Assembly (NCBI RefSeq): GCF_024448955.1
Contig: NZ_JAMOIH010000012.1
Location: 1-64,000, forward strand
Reading direction: 5' to 3'
DNA: 64,000 nt
Origin: Stutzerimonas stutzeri
Lineage (GTDB): Bacteria > Pseudomonadota > Gammaproteobacteria > Pseudomonadales > Pseudomonadaceae
The translations under genes were made by a program, and so were the position numbers. This document shows positions 54,906-63,048 of this stretch, in pieces (position 1 is the first letter of the stretch; every line of letters starts with the position of its first letter). The notes beneath the pieces are model-generated. The model worked only from the letters and a program-made list of their open reading frames with translations, was not told the DNA's origin and made no database searches.

Positions 54906-55892
54906 TCAGAGTTGCTTGACCAACTCGATCAGTTTTTCACCGTCCTTGGTGGTCTTCTTGAATTCCTCCACGACGGGCGGCTGCATGATCGACACCAGAT
55001 CCTGGAGCTGCGGTCCGGAAACGACCGTCACCTCCATGCCCGCCTCCTTGAGCTTGGCTACACCCTCGGGATCGACCTCGTCGCTCTCGGGCAACAGCTG
55101 CCGCTCGGCCGTCTGCACAGACTTCTCGATGCCCGCCTGGACATCGGCCGGCAGAGAGGCCCACCAGCGTGGATTGACGATCAGGTTCTGCCACACGGTG
55201 ATCAGCGGCGTCGCCACGGCGTATTTCTGCACCTCGTAATAACGCCGTGCATGGATGGCGCTGGCACTGCTAGCGCCCGCGTCGATCACACCGGTCTGCA
55301 GACCTTGGTAAACCTCGGAACCGGGCATGGTCGACGGCGCCGCGCCCAGAGCGATGAAGCCGACATCGCTGAGGCGACTCAGGCCGCGGATCTTCACACC
55401 CTGAAAGTCAGCCGGGACGAGCAGCGGATGCTTCTGCGAAGTAAAAGTGATGTTGTTGGCATCCAGCAGCCAGCCGATGTTGAGCACACCTTTTTTCTGC
55501 AGCTTGCCGTTCAGCAAGGTTTCGGCGGGCGAGCCGTAGAAATTCTCGATCTGGGCGCGCGTCGTCATCAGGCCTGGGATGCTGAACACCTGCACTTCCG
55601 GCACGGTGCCACCCCACAGCAGGCTCACCACCGAGGCCGCCTCAACCTGGCCGCGGGCAACAGCGGCGTGGTTCTGGGTGGCCTTGAACAGTTGTTCACC
55701 GCCGAATATCTGCACCTCGACCTGATCGTTGGTGTTGGTCTTCACGTCTTCGGCGAATTGCTCGAGCGCCTTGGCGACATGGTGGGACGCCGGCAGCTGA
55801 TGGCTCAGGCGCATCGTGTAGTCGGCTGCCTGGGCCTGGGACAATGCCGTACCGGAGAACAGGACGGCTAACGCAAGGGCTGTCTTTTTCAT
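54906..55892 (-). CDS. TRAP transporter periplasmic substrate-binding protein (DctP-like)
   Basis: This is a 328-residue binding protein with a signal peptide ending at AQA-ADY near residue 23. Family features include YTMRLSHQLPASHHVAKALEQFAEDV, FQGVKIRGLSRL with the Arg that holds the carboxylate, and GVIDAGASSA. DctP proteins bind dicarboxylates, sialic acid, keto acids or aromatic acids. Here the enzymes in the same unit (CaiB-type transferase, HMG-CoA-lyase-like) suggest a branched or hydroxylated dicarboxylate. Confidence 0.92.
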   Translation of the reverse strand: MKKTALALAVLFSGTALSQAQAADYTMRLSHQLPASHHVAKALEQFAEDVKTNTNDQVEVQIFGGEQLFKATQNHAAVARGQVEAASVVSLLWGGTVPEVQVFSIPGLMTTRAQIENFYGSPAETLLNGKLQKKGVLNIGWLLDANNITFTSQKHPLLVPADFQGVKIRGLSRLSDVGFIALGAAPSTMPGSEVYQGLQTGVIDAGASSASAIHARRYYEVQKYAVATPLITVWQNLIVNPRWWASLPADVQAGIEKSVQTAERQLLPESDEVDPEGVAKLKEAGMEVTVVSGPQLQDLVSIMQPPVVEEFKKTTKDGEKLIELVKQL

Positions 55893-55972
55893 GGTGGTCT
55901 CTTCTTGTAATTCTGTTTATTGGCGGGCCGATGGGTGACGCCCCGCCGTGCGTGCTCGTTGGGACGACAGGG

Positions 55973-56914
55973 TCATTCCAGCTTCATGGCGTCGCGGGCG
56001 AATACGAAACGGCCGTCATAGTGCCGCGCCATTTCGGTCTGCATGTTTTCCACCGAATCGGTCCACTTGAGGATGTGTGTCAGCACCAAAAGCTTCGGCT
56101 GAGCCTGTTCTGCGATCTTTGCGACCTGTTCGATCGAGGCGTGCTGGTTGCGGTGATAGTCCGCGCGCTGAGGTCGCTTCGGGTCGGTGCTGGCCTGCAG
56201 GCCCGCTTCGCTGTAAACCTCGTGGATCAGGTAATCGGCATTCTTCGCCTGGGCCGCGACGCGTTCGTCATAAGTGGTGTCACCGGAAATCACCGTCACC
56301 TTGTCCGGTGTGGTGACCTTGTAGCCGTACGCCGGCTCGATGTCGCCATGATCCACCAGGAAGGCTTCCACCTTCACTTCGCCATCGTCATAAACCACAC
56401 CAGGTTCGGTGATCTCGCTGACTATCGGAGTCGGATCAGTGATTCTTCCGGCGCCTCCGACAACCGATTTCTGGCGAATCCCGGTGTCCTGTCCGTAGGC
56501 TTTGATGATGTGCTCGGCAAGCGTACGAGTGCCGACCGGGCCATAGACCTGCAGCTGCTTCTCCCGCAACCACCACAGATTCAACGCCACCGAGGCGAAG
56601 CCCAGCGTGTGGTCGCTGTGCATATGCGTGATGAACAGATGCTGAATGTTGCGCGGTGCCAGATTCTTCTCGCCCTCTTCGGCGAGCTTGATCAGACGGT
56701 TTGAAACCGACGACCCGACATCGAACAGAAACGACCGGCCATCGTAGACCACAGCGACGGATGCGCCGGCGCGGTCCGATTCAGGTACGGGGGTCCCGGT
56801 ACCTACGGTATATACGCGAGTACCGCTCGCTTCATCTTGTTCTGCTGCGACGACGGGCACCGCAACGAGGGACCCCACGACAACCGCCAGCAAGCATTCT
56901 TTTATGATTTTCAT
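55973..56914 (-). CDS. Exported metallo-beta-lactamase-fold hydrolase
   Basis: This is a 313-residue protein started at 56914 (MKIIKECLLA), with a signal peptide ending near VVAAE (about 24). The metal motif HMHSDH (His97, His99, Asp101, His102) is clear, followed by FLVDHGDIEP and HILKW carrying further ligands. The sequence is of the ribonuclease-Z/arylsulfatase-like branch; with an export signal, an arylsulfatase, lactonase or phosphodiesterase is more likely than RNase Z. Its place between OprD and the TRAP genes suggests it processes the imported compound in the periplasm. Confidence 0.85.
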   Translation of the reverse strand: MKIIKECLLAVVVGSLVAVPVVAAEQDEASGTRVYTVGTGTPVPESDRAGASVAVVYDGRSFLFDVGSSVSNRLIKLAEEGEKNLAPRNIQHLFITHMHSDHTLGFASVALNLWWLREKQLQVYGPVGTRTLAEHIIKAYGQDTGIRQKSVVGGAGRITDPTPIVSEITEPGVVYDDGEVKVEAFLVDHGDIEPAYGYKVTTPDKVTVISGDTTYDERVAAQAKNADYLIHEVYSEAGLQASTDPKRPQRADYHRNQHASIEQVAKIAEQAQPKLLVLTHILKWTDSVENMQTEMARHYDGRFVFARDAMKLE

Positions 56915-56960
56915 AGTGAGTTCCAAGTACGCAATGGCATGAACGCGGCCTTTCTCATCT

Positions 56961-58244
56961 TCAGAATTTGAAGGCATACCCGATAATCACGCGGTTCTCG
57001 TCGTTACTGCGGGTGTAGTTGGTGCGATTGGAGGCATTTCTCCAACGCAGGCTGACGTCCTTCATCGGTCCGCTTTGCACCACGTAAGTGATATCGGTGG
57101 TGCGCTCCCATTCGCGCCCTTCTTCACCGGCCGCACGCAGTGCAGCGGCTTGTGGCGTGGCGATGTTTTCGGGGTCGACCTCGTCACCCTTGACGTAACG
57201 CAGGGTAAACGTCAGCCCGGGAACGCCGATGGCGGCGAAGTTGTAGTCATAGCGTGCATGCAGCGCCCGCTCATTCGCCTGGGCGAACAGGCTGGTGTTC
57301 TGCTGGGCAAAAAGATAGGTATCAGCGCCGTTAAGTAGAGGGAACGGGCTGTCACCCCAGAGTTTCTGGTAGCCGCCGCTGATGCGGTGTCCGCCCGTTT
57401 GGTAACCGAACAGGGTGCTGAGTGCGCGGTTATCCACCTCACCCACGCGCTCGGCGCCCGTTTCCGAGGCGTTGAAGTAGCGAAGCTCAACGAACACCGA
57501 GCTGTCCTCGCTCAATGGCTGGGTATGTTTGAATCCCAGGTATTGCCGTCCGTAGAGGTCCTTCAGCTCACTGGCATGCAGACTCAGCTTCGTTTGCGGC
57601 GTCACCGCAAAGTCGACACCGCCGTAGGTGTAGCTGTCGCTGGTGACCGAATCGTCGTACGCGCCAAACTGGCTCATGGTCGTCAGGTCAACGGACTCGT
57701 CCGAATCGCGCTGTTTGACTTTGCGTACCTGCCCAAGATGAAAGGTGAACTTATCCAGATCGTTCGAGAAAAGCTGCGCGCCCGTGAAAATCTGCGGGAA
57801 CAGACGGCTATTGTTCGATAGCAGCAACGGCAGGGTTGGACTGAGTCCGCCCAAGCGCATTTCGGTCTCGCCTATCTTGGCCTTGGCGGTAGCGGAGAGC
57901 TTTGAATATTCGTCCTCGGCGCGGCCATCGGAACCGCGCTCCAACAGCCCGCTACCGGCGCGATCCGGGCTGGAGTCGAGCTTGATGCCGAGCATTCCCA
58001 GGGCATCGACGCCAAAGCCGATGGGGCCTTCGGTATAACCGGATTCGAGCTTGAGGATGAACCCTTGGGCCCATTCCTCACGTTTGTTCTGTCCCGCGCC
58101 GTCGCGGAAATCACGACTGAAGTAGAAATTCTGGGTGGCCAGACTGCCTTTCGCATCGCCAATGAAATCGGCAAAGGCGGACGGCGCGGCGACCATTGCT
58201 GAGAGCACCAAGGTACCGGTAGGTAGAGACACTTTTCTTATCAT
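56961..58244 (-). CDS. OprD-family outer-membrane porin of the TRAP operon
   Basis: This is a 427-residue porin started at 58244 (MIRKVSLPTG), with a signal peptide ending near APSAFA-DFI and the OprD barrel start (ATQNFYFSRDF). The C terminus FRSNDENRVIIGYAFKF-like region ends in Phe, as expected for barrel assembly. It precedes the exported hydrolase by 46 bases. With that enzyme and the TRAP genes it gives a full path from outside to cytoplasm. The substrate should match that of the TRAP binding protein. Confidence 0.88.
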   Translation of the reverse strand: MIRKVSLPTGTLVLSAMVAAPSAFADFIGDAKGSLATQNFYFSRDFRDGAGQNKREEWAQGFILKLESGYTEGPIGFGVDALGMLGIKLDSSPDRAGSGLLERGSDGRAEDEYSKLSATAKAKIGETEMRLGGLSPTLPLLLSNNSRLFPQIFTGAQLFSNDLDKFTFHLGQVRKVKQRDSDESVDLTTMSQFGAYDDSVTSDSYTYGGVDFAVTPQTKLSLHASELKDLYGRQYLGFKHTQPLSEDSSVFVELRYFNASETGAERVGEVDNRALSTLFGYQTGGHRISGGYQKLWGDSPFPLLNGADTYLFAQQNTSLFAQANERALHARYDYNFAAIGVPGLTFTLRYVKGDEVDPENIATPQAAALRAAGEEGREWERTTDITYVVQSGPMKDVSLRWRNASNRTNYTRSNDENRVIIGYAFKF

Positions 58245-58349
58245 TGTTGTGTAACCCGTTTTTATTATTGGTTCGTCCCGAAGGACGCATTGCCTGCTCT
58301 CAACGCAACGAGAGCAGCCCTGCATGCCTGGCAGCCAGGCCCGCTTATT

Positions 58350-58874
58350 TCAGTCGATGCGCAGCAGCCCGTTCTTGTGTCGCTGCGCACGGGCGACGTA
58401 TTCCTTGGCATTGAGGCGAAACGCAGCGGCGGCTTCTTCGGTCAGCTCGCGCACGACCTTGGCCGGCGCGCCGAGAATCAACGAGTTATCGGGAAATTCC
58501 TTGTTCTCGGTCACCACCGCCCCAGCACCGACCACGCAGTTGCGGCCGATCTTGGCGCCGTTGAGCACCACCGCCTGGATGCCGATCAGGCTGCCCTCAC
58601 CCACCGTGCAGCCGTGCAGCATGGCCTGGTGGCCGATGGTCACGTCGCTGCCGATACGCATCGGATAGCCCGGATCGGTGTGCAGCACCGCGCCTTCCTG
58701 AACGTTGCTGCCGCCGCCGATCTCGATCAGCTCGTTGTCACCGCGCAGCACCGCCTGGGACCAGACGCTGGCCCCCTCGCCCAGCGCGACCTTGCCGATC
58801 ACCGTGGCATCCTCGGCCACGTAAACGCTGTCGTGGATTTCAGGCCGCTGGCCTTCGAATTGGTAAATCGCCAT
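58350..58874 (-). CDS. Gamma-carbonic-anhydrase-like hexapeptide protein (PaaY/CaiE-like)
   Basis: This is a 174-residue left-handed beta-helix protein started at 58874 (MAIYQFEGQR), with several hexapeptide repeats. The metal ligands His65, His82 and His87 (LHTDPGY, GHQAMLHGC) and Arg44 (VLRGD) are conserved. The family includes gamma carbonic anhydrases and the thioesterase PaaY, which removes dead-end CoA esters. Next to a CaiB-type CoA-transferase the CaiE/PaaY kind fits best, perhaps as a rescue thioesterase. It starts 28 bases after the transferase stop. Confidence 0.85.
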   Translation of the reverse strand: MAIYQFEGQRPEIHDSVYVAEDATVIGKVALGEGASVWSQAVLRGDNELIEIGGGSNVQEGAVLHTDPGYPMRIGSDVTIGHQAMLHGCTVGEGSLIGIQAVVLNGAKIGRNCVVGAGAVVTENKEFPDNSLILGAPAKVVRELTEEAAAAFRLNAKEYVARAQRHKNGLLRID

Positions 58875-58902
58875 GTCTCTCTCCTTGCCTTCTCGGCGGT
58901 AG

Positions 58903-60084
58903 TCATTCGCCGCGGAACACGCCGGCCTGCTGCAGTTCGTCGATCTGCGCGTCGCCATAACCCAGGCTGAGCAGAATTTCGCGGGTGTTTTCGCCGATGC
59001 GCGGGATGGAGCGGCGCGGCCCCAGGCGCTGGCCGTCGAGGGAGACGGGCAACAGCGGCATATCGGTGTAAGAGCCGTCTTCGATCTGAAGCTTCGCCAG
59101 CCCGCCGCTTTCGATCAGATGCGGGTCGTCGAACAGTTCTTCCGGCTTACGAATCGGTGCGAAGGGAATGCCGTTGGCTTCCAGTTGCGGCACTAGCGTC
59201 TGTGCATCAAGGGTGGCGAAGACTTCGCCTAGATGCGCCAGCAGCCGCGGGCGCTGCAGCACGCGGTCGTTGTTGGTGGCCAGGCTCTGGTCATCGAGCA
59301 AAGCCTGCTGGCCGATCAGATTGCACAGCGCTCGCCACTGGCCATCTCCAGTGGCCGCGACGAACATCTGCTCGCCCCCGGCGAAGGTGAACACGTCGTA
59401 GATCGACCAGGCGCTGATGCGGTTGGGCATCGGCGCCGCCGCTTCGCCGGTGACCACGTACTGCTGCATGTGCTGCGCGGCTAGCAGTACGCAGTTTTCA
59501 TAAAGCGCGCTCTGCACTTCACGACCCAGCCCGGTGCGCTGGCGTTCGTTGAGCGCGGCAAGAATGCCGATGGCGCCGAACATGCCGCCCATGATGTCGT
59601 TGACCGAACTGCCGGCGCGCAAGGGTCGTCCGACCGGACCGGTCATGTAGGCCAGGCCGGCCATCATCTGCACCACTTCGTCGAGGGCCAGGCGCTTGTC
59701 GTAAGGGCCGGCGAGAAAGCCCTTGAGGCTGGTGTAAATGATCTTCGGATTACGCGCCTTGACTGCCTGGTAGCCGAAGCCGAGGGAATCCATCCGACCA
59801 GGCTTGAAGTTCTCGATGAACACATCGGCGCTGTCGAGCAGCTTCAGAACCGCGTCCTTGCCGGCCGGTGTGTCGACATCAACTGCAATGCTCTGCTTGT
59901 TGCGGTTGAAGGTGCGGAAGAACCCGGCGCCAGCGCCCAGCAGGCGCCGGGTGCCGTCGCCCTTGGTGGGCTCGATCTTGATCACCTCGGCGCCTAGGTC
60001 GCCCAGGATCATTCCGCAGGTGGGGCCCATGACCATGTGGGAAATTTCGACAACACGAATCCCGTCAAGTGGAAGACTCGACAT
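58903..60084 (-). CDS. CaiB/BaiF-family CoA-transferase (family III)
   Basis: This is a 393-residue family III CoA-transferase with the catalytic Asp163 in SSVNDIMGG and the N-terminal block DGIRVVEISHMVMGPTCG. Members move CoA between carboxylic acids, such as succinate with (R)-2-benzylsuccinate, glutarate, 3-hydroxy-3-methylglutarate or itaconate. Directly upstream is a HMG-CoA-lyase-like gene, 27 bases away, so the acid activated here is likely cleaved next. This pairing is like human SUGCT plus HMGCL in logic. Confidence 0.9.
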   Translation of the reverse strand: MSSLPLDGIRVVEISHMVMGPTCGMILGDLGAEVIKIEPTKGDGTRRLLGAGAGFFRTFNRNKQSIAVDVDTPAGKDAVLKLLDSADVFIENFKPGRMDSLGFGYQAVKARNPKIIYTSLKGFLAGPYDKRLALDEVVQMMAGLAYMTGPVGRPLRAGSSVNDIMGGMFGAIGILAALNERQRTGLGREVQSALYENCVLLAAQHMQQYVVTGEAAAPMPNRISAWSIYDVFTFAGGEQMFVAATGDGQWRALCNLIGQQALLDDQSLATNNDRVLQRPRLLAHLGEVFATLDAQTLVPQLEANGIPFAPIRKPEELFDDPHLIESGGLAKLQIEDGSYTDMPLLPVSLDGQRLGPRRSIPRIGENTREILLSLGYGDAQIDELQQAGVFRGE

Positions 60085-60111
60085 TTCTTTACTCCAGCAG
60101 TGAAAGCGCGA

Positions 60112-61035
60112 TCAGGCGGCAGGCGGCGCCACGAAGTTTTTCGGCAGACCGGCGCGGGCGATGTAGCCGTACAGGGCTTCCCCGGGCAATGCGGCCTCGA
60201 GCACCGCGCGCGACTCGATCAGCCGTTGCAGGTCGATGCCGGTCTCGAAACCCATGCTTTGCAGCATGAACACCATGTCTTCAGTGACGGTATTGCCCGA
60301 AGCGCCCGGCGCGAACGGGCAGCCGCCGAGTCCGGCGAGCGAGGCATCGAGTTCGCCGATGCCGTGCTGCACGGCGACCAGGCTGTTGGCCAGCGCCAAC
60401 CCGCGGGTATCGTGGAAATGCGCGGCTTGCAGCTTGTCGCCGGCAATGGCTCGAACGGCGTTGATGGTTTCACCTACCTGTCCCGGCGTCGCGTAACCGG
60501 TGGTATCGCCCAGCGAAACCTGATCGCAACCGGTTTCCAGTACCAGACGAACCAGCTCGCAAAGATCGGTAAGCGGCACCTCGCCCTGGCGGGTGCAGCC
60601 GAAGGCGGTGGACATACCGGCGACCATCACCACCTTACGCCCCGAACTGCTGCGCAAATCGCACATGCGGCCGAATTCCTCGACCATTTCCTGCGGGCTG
60701 CGACGTACATTGGCGAGGCTGTGGGCGGCGCTGACCGAAATCGGCGCGACGATGCGGTGCGCGCCGCTGGCCAAGGCGTTCTCGACACCCCGCAGATTGG
60801 GCGCGAGGACGGTAACGTTGAGATCGGAATAACTGAGTGCGTGCGCCACCACTTCGTTGGCGTCGGCCATCTGTGGCAGCAGCTTGGCCGGCACGAAGGA
60901 GGCAACCTCCATGTGACGAACGCCAGCGGCGTAGGCCGCATCGATCCACTTGCATTTGTCGACGGTGGGCATGATGCGCTGGAGGCTTTGCAAGCCATCC
61001 CGCAAACCCACCTCATTGATGATTATTTTTATCAT
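60112..61035 (-). CDS. Hydroxymethylglutaryl-CoA lyase-like enzyme
   Basis: This is a TIM-barrel lyase of 307 residues started at 61035 (MIKIIINEVG), with GAGAGACC upstream. The family signature is EVGLRDGLQ with Arg12 and Asp13. His206 and His208 (HFHDTRG) and Cys239 with Asn248 (LGGCPFAPGASGNTV) complete the HMG-CoA lyase set. HMG-CoA lyase yields acetyl-CoA and acetoacetate. No leucine-degradation genes (liu) are near, so this is probably not LiuE. A citramalyl-CoA or other 3-hydroxyacyl-CoA lyase is also possible. Confidence 0.88.
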   Translation of the reverse strand: MIKIIINEVGLRDGLQSLQRIMPTVDKCKWIDAAYAAGVRHMEVASFVPAKLLPQMADANEVVAHALSYSDLNVTVLAPNLRGVENALASGAHRIVAPISVSAAHSLANVRRSPQEMVEEFGRMCDLRSSSGRKVVMVAGMSTAFGCTRQGEVPLTDLCELVRLVLETGCDQVSLGDTTGYATPGQVGETINAVRAIAGDKLQAAHFHDTRGLALANSLVAVQHGIGELDASLAGLGGCPFAPGASGNTVTEDMVFMLQSMGFETGIDLQRLIESRAVLEAALPGEALYGYIARAGLPKNFVAPPAA

Positions 61036-61143
61036 GAGGTCTCTCGCAAGGGCATGTCGCTTGAGGGAGAGACTAAGAAGCCAGCCGCGCCGCGAAAAGA
61101 CGTTATTCAAGTACCTATCCATCGCCAACCACGAGGGATAGGT

Positions 61144-62052
61144 TTAGGGCATGCTGCTGGCAGGCACCCGTGCCAACAGGTGATTGAGCAGCCGACGCGC
61201 TGACAGCGACAGCGCCTCGGCATCACGGACGCAGATGACGAACTGGCCGAGCGCCCAGTCATCGGTCAGCGGGATGACCTTCAGATCGAACAGGTCCGTG
61301 TAGCGACTCACCGCCTCGCTCGGAAAGATGCCAAGCCCCAGCCCCACGTGGATCAGGCGATAGGCCGCATCGAACGAGGACACATGCGTGCGAAAGCGCA
61401 CTTCGCCTCCGGCCTGGGCGGCGGCCCGTTGCATGTAGGCGTTCAGCGTGGCGTAGGCGGACAGGCCGAGGTGATCGTAATCCAGCGTTTCGGCAAAGGC
61501 GATCTGCGTGCGACCGGCCAAGGGATGATCGCCGTTGACGACGACGGCCAGATGGTCGCTGCGGTAGTCGATGAATTCCAGATCGCCGGAAACCATGGAC
61601 TTGCGGCACACGCCGAGGTCCGCCTGCCCCTCCGCCACACCACGCACCACGTCGGGACTGAAGCGCTCTTCGATATCGACATGGATATGCGCATTTTCCA
61701 ACATGAAGTCCGAGAGTTCCTCCGGCAGGAACTCGATGATCGAAGACACGTTGGCGAGAATCTTCACATGCCCCCGCGCGCCCTCGGCGTACTCGCTGAG
61801 CTCGCCCTGCAGGCGCTCCATGCTGCGCAGCAATTGCCGGGCGTGCCGCAGCAGCGCCTGTCCGGCAGGGGTCGGCACCACGCCTTTCTTGCTGCGCAAC
61901 AGCATCGGCGTGCCGATATCCGCCTCGATGTCAGCGATTCGCTTGCTGACGGCCGAGGGCGCGATGAACTCCCGCTCGCTGGCTTTGCTGATGGCTCCCT
62001 CTTCGCACACCGCGATGAACAGCCGAAGCGATACCGGATCGATATGCCACAT
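61144..62052 (-). CDS. LysR-family regulator heading the CoA-transferase/TRAP operon
   Basis: This is a 302-residue LysR-type regulator with winged helix LRLFIAVCEEGAISKASEREFIAPSAVSKRI over residues 9-39 and a substrate-binding domain. Unlike the other LysR genes here it points the same way as its likely target, 108 bases upstream of the lyase. It may be the first gene of the unit or have its own promoter. Its inducer is probably the substrate brought in by the TRAP system. Confidence 0.82.
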   Translation of the reverse strand: MWHIDPVSLRLFIAVCEEGAISKASEREFIAPSAVSKRIADIEADIGTPMLLRSKKGVVPTPAGQALLRHARQLLRSMERLQGELSEYAEGARGHVKILANVSSIIEFLPEELSDFMLENAHIHVDIEERFSPDVVRGVAEGQADLGVCRKSMVSGDLEFIDYRSDHLAVVVNGDHPLAGRTQIAFAETLDYDHLGLSAYATLNAYMQRAAAQAGGEVRFRTHVSSFDAAYRLIHVGLGLGIFPSEAVSRYTDLFDLKVIPLTDDWALGQFVICVRDAEALSLSARRLLNHLLARVPASSMP

Positions 62053-62205
62053 GTCGAATCATCCTGAATGGGTGGCGAGAGCCTACCGAAAAAGCGATCG
62101 GGCTGCTCTTTCGCTAATGCTCGAGCCTTTCATCCGCCGCGCAGAACGAATCGCCGAGCAGCGTTGCCGAAAGCACAACGAGACAATGAGCAAAAGGAGA
62201 TCACC

Positions 62206-62574
62206 ATGAACCGGCTTTTCGACAAGACCGCCCCGCAGAACGTGCATGGCTGGGAGCGCACCGCGTCAGTGGCGGGCGGCTTGATGCTGTTGGGCAAAGG
62301 GCTGCGTCGCGGCGGCATCAGCGGTTTGCTGCAGCTCGCAATGGGCGGCATGGCGTTGGCACGTGGCATCAGCGGACGCTGCGAGGCCAAGCGCATACTG
62401 ACCGAGACCGAACAGCCGCATCGCATTCAAGATCTGGCCAACAAGCAGCGTTATAGCCACATGCCGCTCGACTCGGAAGTGCACAGCCCCGACTTCGCAG
62501 AGCCCGAAGTGAAGCTACCGGACACCACCCCGATGGGGCATGAAACTCACCCGGATAAGCAACGCACCAGCTAA
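62206..62574 (+). CDS. Small membrane protein, DUF2892-like
   Basis: This is a 122-residue protein started at 62206 (MNRLFDKTAP), with AAAGGAGA seven bases upstream. The middle (about 20-60) has two short hydrophobic segments, VAGGLMLLGKGLRR and GLLQLAMGGMALARG, joined by a basic turn. That glycine-rich layout is seen in the YgaP-like/DUF2892 group. The C-terminal tail is hydrophilic and rich in Asp, Glu and His. The function is unknown. It is divergent from the LysR gene. Confidence 0.65.
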   Translation: MNRLFDKTAPQNVHGWERTASVAGGLMLLGKGLRRGGISGLLQLAMGGMALARGISGRCEAKRILTETEQPHRIQDLANKQRYSHMPLDSEVHSPDFAEPEVKLPDTTPMGHETHPDKQRTS

Positions 62575-62808
62575 AGCGACGCAGGTAGCGTTGCTCGTTA
62601 TTCACTGCCTGCTCAAGTAGATGGACCGGTTTGCTGTCGCAGGACGGGTCCTCGACTTGGAGGTGCGGTTCTACTGAAGCTACAACAATCCGCTTCGCGC
62701 CAAGTGCGTTCGAGAGCGCCGCCGAACGGCAATTGTCGGCATTTTGGCGGCATGGTATTTATGCGACGTGATTTCGTCACATTTCGTAAAACTCTCAGGA
62801 TGACACCC

Positions 62809-63003
62809 ATGGACGCTATAAAGCTCGACGGCGAAGAAGCTGGACACTGGGGAGTGGTTTATTCCTATGGCAGCGTATTAGCGGTGTTCGATAACGAGCA
62901 AGATGCTCAGAACGAAGCCGCTTGCTTTGGCGGTGCGGCCGTTCAGATTGCGCTAAGCGTCTGGACCGCACTTTGCGCGGCCCACGTAACGGCGCCGAGC
63001 TAA
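62809..63003 (+). CDS. Small hypothetical protein
   Basis: This is a 64-residue frame starting MDAIKLDGEEAG, with AGGA eight bases upstream. I do not recognise a family. The middle reads VYSYGSVLAVFDNEQDAQNEAACFG, a pattern like small proteins with one beta hairpin and a helix. The C-terminal half is mildly hydrophobic. It stands alone between two minus- and plus-strand units. Confidence 0.45.
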   Translation: MDAIKLDGEEAGHWGVVYSYGSVLAVFDNEQDAQNEAACFGGAAVQIALSVWTALCAAHVTAPS

Positions 63004-63048
63004 CCGGTCAGTTGCCGATCAGTCAGCGCGCTCCGTCTTCCATTCTGC

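Noticed and set aside
60112-61035. LiuE of leucine degradation
   Set aside because: The lyase motifs fit HMG-CoA lyase, but none of the liuABCD genes is near and it pairs with a CaiB-type transferase, so a leucine role is not supported by context.
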